From Thermoplasma sp. (GTDB taxonomy: Archaea; Thermoplasmatota; Thermoplasmata; Thermoplasmatales; Thermoplasmataceae), in contig NZ_VYIJ01000004.1 of assembly GCF_008709555.1 (NCBI RefSeq), positions 1-64,000 on the forward strand: 64,000 bases of DNA. The letters run 5' to 3'. The position numbers and the translations under genes were made by a program. Of this stretch, positions 61,235-64,000 are shown in pieces; positions within the stretch are counted from its first letter, which is position 1, and the number at the start of each line of letters is the position of its first letter. The notes below the pieces were generated by a model. It did no database searches. It saw only the letters and a program-made list of their open reading frames with translations, and was not told the DNA's origin.

Positions 61235-62086
61235 TCAGGTAGTGTGCGTGACAGATATACCGCGCAGGAAATCAAGGTATGAAAGCGGTTCCTTCACATA
61301 CCTGTCCAGTATGTTTGTTTCCCTGTAGTAGTCCTGAAACAGAAGATGGGACTCATATTCGGTGAATAGACCGGTGTCCATAACCGCAGATATAGCCTTT
61401 TCCAGTTTCGTTTCTCCTATCTCCTTCTTTCCATTCATCTTTCGTATGTAGTTCACTATCTTTATCAGGGGCAGGTTGTCGTTGCTGCATATATCGTAAA
61501 CCCCCTCCCTCTTGAGTATCGAATTCACAACGGTAACGACATCATCCACATAAACGGGCGCCAGATTCCCTTCCGGAGATAGATGCCCTATCTTCTCTGA
61601 CAGTTTTCTGAACCTGTCCGTGAAGTGATCACCTTCGCCAAATAGGAAAGACAGTCTCACAACCAGGCCGCTCTTCAGGACACGCGTATTGTCCTCCACT
61701 AGCCTCTTTGTTCTGAAAAACTCCAACGGATATGATGGCTGGTTTATTATAGAGAAAGACACAACCTTCTGATCGGTGTTGTTGGCCTTCACGGCGTTTA
61801 CAACGTTTTTTATACCAGCAAGCAGGATCTCGCGGTTTCTCTTCTCATCAGCATTCCAGTCTTCAACCGCAAATATGGCCACATCTGCGTCTTTCATAGC
61901 CTCTGCGACCTTGGAGTAGTCAGTAACATCGCCTGATATCCACCTGGCATCCTTTCTCGTGATCGTGTTTCCCCTGTCAAGTGAAAAGTATGCCATCTCA
62001 TCTGCATCCAGTCTGTTGACCAGATGGCTTCCCAGGAAGCCCGAACCACCGAATACTATAACCTTCACATGCTTGTATTTTTTCAA
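61235..62086 (-). CDS. NAD-dependent epimerase/dehydratase-like short-chain protein
   Basis: The N-terminus VKVIVFGGSGFLGSHLVNRL is a Rossmann GGxGFxG motif; DVTDYSKV and the later SFLFGEGDHFTDRF fit extended short-chain dehydrogenases. The usual catalytic YxxxK is not clear: the region reads YPLEFFRTKRLVED, with Phe in place of Tyr. It resembles NDUFA9/atypical SDRs, which bind NAD(P) without catalysis. Substrate unknown. It is a single gene at the edge of the LSm operon, divergent from it. Confidence 0.75.
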   Translation of the reverse strand: MKKYKHVKVIVFGGSGFLGSHLVNRLDADEMAYFSLDRGNTITRKDARWISGDVTDYSKVAEAMKDADVAIFAVEDWNADEKRNREILLAGIKNVVNAVKANNTDQKVVSFSIINQPSYPLEFFRTKRLVEDNTRVLKSGLVVRLSFLFGEGDHFTDRFRKLSEKIGHLSPEGNLAPVYVDDVVTVVNSILKREGVYDICSNDNLPLIKIVNYIRKMNGKKEIGETKLEKAISAVMDTGLFTEYESHLLFQDYYRETNILDRYVKEPLSYLDFLRGISVTHTT

Positions 62087-62274
62087 CCTATTAAAAATTG
62101 ACGTAGCTGTTTAGAAATATTGGTCTTGCGGCATACAGCGATCGAACGCCTCATCTCTCACCATGCTTATTGACCGCATGCCATTGGACTCTGCTATTTC
62201 CTCCTGCAAAATATATCATGCAGGGCTGGCCTGCAGCATCGTTTTCAGCAGTTTGAACTACAAAACGAATAACG

Positions 62275-62285
62275 TTATATATAAA
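62275..62285 (+). promoter_or_regulatory. TATA box of the LSm-L37e-purF operon
   Basis: TTATATATAAA is about 30 bases before the ATG at 62310. It lies within the 5' extension of the track ORF (from 62163), which is therefore rejected. Confidence 0.65.
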
Positions 62286-62309
62286 CTAACAATTCAATGC
62301 CGAACTGCA

Positions 62310-62561
62310 ATGCCTAAGACACCAGCTAATGTTAAACCGATGGATGTACTGAAATCAGCGCTATCCAGAAACGTACTGATAGATGTTAAGGGAAACAGAG
62401 AATACTCCGGTACACTTGAGGGCTACGATGTGTACATGAACATCGTGCTGCAAAACGCAAGCGAGATAATCAATGGAGAGAACAAGGGTGTATACGACCG
62501 TGTTCTGGTGAGGGGCGATAACGTAATATTCGTCTCTCCATCAAAGGGTGATGGTTCATGA
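62310..62561 (+). CDS. Sm-like (LSm/SmAP) RNA-binding protein
   Basis: From the ATG at 62310 the 83-residue protein is a single Sm domain: [41 protein letters not shown] (Sm1 motif) and [16 protein letters not shown] (Sm2, with RGDNV). It forms heptameric rings that bind oligo-U RNA. The gene order LSm-L37e-purF is typical of euryarchaea. Its stop overlaps the L37e start in an ATGA. Confidence 0.93.
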   Translation: MPKTPANVKPMDVLKSALSRNVLIDVKGNREYSGTLEGYDVYMNIVLQNASEIINGENKGVYDRVLVRGDNVIFVSPSKGDGS

Positions 62562-62722
62562 GCAATGGAACAGCCGTAATGGGTAAGATAAATAACAAGA
62601 AGACGCACATAAGATGCAGAAGGTGTGGTCATCACACATATAATGTAAGGACGAAGAGGTGCTCTCACTGTGGATTCCCTGCCCCAAGGATCAGATCCTA
62701 TAAATGGGCAAAAGCCAAGTGA
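62558..62722 (+). CDS. rpl37e: 50S ribosomal protein L37e
   Basis: This 54-residue gene is too short for the ORF track. The sequence holds the C4 zinc motif [25 protein letters not shown] and the tail [11 protein letters not shown], diagnostic of L37e. It overlaps LSm by an ATGA. Its last 53 bases overlap the beginning of purF in another frame. Confidence 0.93.
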   Translation: MSNGTAVMGKINNKKTHIRCRRCGHHTYNVRTKRCSHCGFPAPRIRSYKWAKAK

Positions 62723-64000
62723 AGACTGTGCAGTTGTGGGTTTCAGAGGCAGGATCGATGCCTATGATCCCATAATAACTGCACTCCGAACGCTGCAGCA
62801 TAGGGGGCAGGAATCTGCCGGTATGGCCGTTTTTGACGGCAGGAAGACCATACTGAAGAAGGGCCGCGGCCTTGTGACAGATGTTTTCAATCCCTCCACA
62901 GACAATATGAAGGGTAAGATAGGCGTTGGCCACACGAGGTATTCAACAGCAGGTTCCAAGGATGTGATCGATGCCGGCCCGTTTGTTATAAACTCTCAGA
63001 TCGGATTCATCTCCGTCTCTCATAATGGCGAGATCGTCAATGCAGATGAACTCAAGGAGGAGATGAAGAGAGAGGGTGTGAATTTCCAAAGTGATTCGGA
63101 TACAGAGGTGCTGCTGGCTGAACTTTCCAGAAACATCTCCAAGTACGGACTCAAGAAGGGCTTTGAGGTGTCCATGAACACGCTCAAGGGGGCCTATGCC
63201 TGTGCTGTTGGAATAAATGATAGACTATTCGCTATGAGGGATCCAAACGGGATAAGGCCACTGGTTATTGGAAAGAACGCCGATGGGTACATAATTGCCA
63301 GTGAGAGCTGCGCCATAGATGCTCTTGAAGGCACCGTGATAAGAAATGTCGAACCCGGGGAGGTTGTCGAGCTGACCGACGACGGCCCGAAGACCATAGC
63401 AATCCACAGTGGAGAGAAAACTGCCCACTGCATGTTCGAATACGTTTACTTCTCAAGGCCAGACAGCACCATCGACGGCATAAACGTCTATATGGCCAGG
63501 GTCAGGATGGGTATGATATTGGCCAGAGAGAGCCCGGTTGAAGCGGATCTTGTCATACCAGTCCCGGATTCAGGGAGATCGCAGGCGATAGGATACTCAA
63601 TGCAGTCCGGCATACCGTACACTGAAGGATTGATGAAGAACAGGTACTCGGAACGCACATTCATAATGCCAACGCAGAACGACAGGAAGGCGGCCATCAG
63701 GCTGAAGCTCAATCCGGTCAGGGAGGTCATAGCCGGAAAGAGGGTGGTCCTGGTTGACGACAGCATTGTCAGGGGAAACACGATGCGCTTCATCGTCAGC
63801 ATGATGAGAAAGTATGGTGCGAAGGAGGTACATGTGCGCATTGGGTCACCCCACATAATAGCGCCATGCTACTTTGGCGTTGACATGAAAACGAAGGATC
63901 AGTTCATAGCCAGGGGAAGGACGGACGCGGAGATAAACAGTGAGATAGGAGCAGATTCGCTTGCCTTTCTCTCCATAGATGGCCTTAAGGAGGCCATAGG
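62670..64000 (+). CDS. purF: Amidophosphoribosyltransferase, partial (runs off the right edge)
   Basis: The first step of purine synthesis: transfers glutamine nitrogen to PRPP. The N-terminal glutaminase starts at Cys in SEDCAVVGF, followed by [32 protein letters not shown] and SDTEVLL. The PRPP-binding motif [13 protein letters not shown] is present. The GTG at 62670 is the only canonical start upstream of Cys in this frame (stop TAA at 62646), giving a propeptide of 19 residues that must be removed. The 3' end is outside the window. Confidence 0.93.
   Translation, partial: MDSLPQGSDPINGQKPSEDCAVVGFRGRIDAYDPIITALRTLQHRGQESAGMAVFDGRKTILKKGRGLVTDVFNPSTDNMKGKIGVGHTRYSTAGSKDVIDAGPFVINSQIGFISVSHNGEIVNADELKEEMKREGVNFQSDSDTEVLLAELSRNISKYGLKKGFEVSMNTLKGAYACAVGINDRLFAMRDPNGIRPLVIGKNADGYIIASESCAIDALEGTVIRNVEPGEVVELTDDGPKTIAIHSGEKTAHCMFEYVYFSRPDSTIDGINVYMARVRMGMILARESPVEADLVIPVPDSGRSQAIGYSMQSGIPYTEGLMKNRYSERTFIMPTQNDRKAAIRLKLNPVREVIAGKRVVLVDDSIVRGNTMRFIVSMMRKYGAKEVHVRIGSPHIIAPCYFGVDMKTKDQFIARGRTDAEINSEIGADSLAFLSIDGLKEAI

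Noticed and set aside
1-64000. CRISPR arrays, intact insertion sequences, replication origin.
   Set aside because: No regularly spaced repeats, no full transposase gene and no Cdc6/ORB cluster was seen by reading; a repeat search was not possible here.

Overview
The window reads as a compact archaeal chromosome segment of the Thermoplasmatales, very probably Thermoplasma acidophilum or a close relative. This is recognition from gene content, not a computed match. Supporting signs are archaeal or eukaryote-type informational genes (aIF2-alpha, Nop10, L44e, S27e, L37e, LSm, two-domain tRNA-splicing endonuclease, S2), a lone 5S rRNA gene with its own TATA box, many TATA boxes placed about 25 bases before a start codon (leaderless mRNAs), S-adenosylmethionine decarboxylase, UbiA/UbiD quinone genes, Tat translocase and cytochrome b/Rieske modules.

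Layout. 1-8.9 kb: partial DsrE-like gene, DUF981 membrane protein, small winged-helix regulator, a Vps4-like AAA ATPase with an MIT-like N-terminus, a NitT/TauT-type ABC transporter operon, homoserine dehydrogenase, and an ESCRT-III-like coiled-coil protein. 9-17.2 kb: oxidoreductase, DUF211-VIT pair, a cation/proton antiporter broken by one in-frame TGA, a SufR-like regulator, two MFS transporters, tRNA-Arg(GCG), and an AKB ligase-type enzyme. 17.4-30.3 kb: rpsB, endA with a small GTPase, an aminotransferase, a PPAT-NTPase fusion, a CaCA exchanger with speD, UbiA/UbiD, and a long operon L44e-S27e-aIF2alpha-nop10-PAC2-cbiA. 30.4-43.5 kb: DUF1805, nitrilase, otsA/otsB (trehalose), 5S rRNA, trpS, mtnA, NCS1 permease, tdk, a HerA/VirD4-type ATPase with a small partner gene and an AbrB-fold gene, and an HTH-TRASH regulator. 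43.5-59.3 kb: a respiratory island with two Rieske/cytochrome b modules, tatA-tatC, prpD-prpB, YceI, an HTH_10 regulator, and a three-gene cluster (cupredoxin, polytopic protein, NapH-like Fe-S membrane protein). 59.4-64 kb: EF-Tu-domain protein without a P-loop, fossil IS605-type ends, NAD epimerase, LSm-L37e-purF.

How genes work together. The Tat genes sit next to two Rieske proteins that carry twin-arginine signals, so export and the quinol-oxidising complexes are co-located. UbiA/UbiD could supply the quinone. prpD-prpB form a 2-methylcitrate-type pair. otsA-otsB make trehalose. The Vps4-like ATPase and the ESCRT-III-like protein lie 5 kb apart and could form a membrane-remodelling machine in a wall-less cell.

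Most notable signals: (1) the ESCRT-III-like/Vps4-like pair with a MIM1-like C-terminus; (2) two otherwise intact genes interrupted by single in-frame TGA codons; (3) a second Rieske gene whose Tat motif lies upstream of the first ATG, with a strong Shine-Dalgarno pointing to an ACG start; (4) fossil TnpB C-termini and omega-RNA-like right ends; (5) the cupredoxin/NapH-like cluster.
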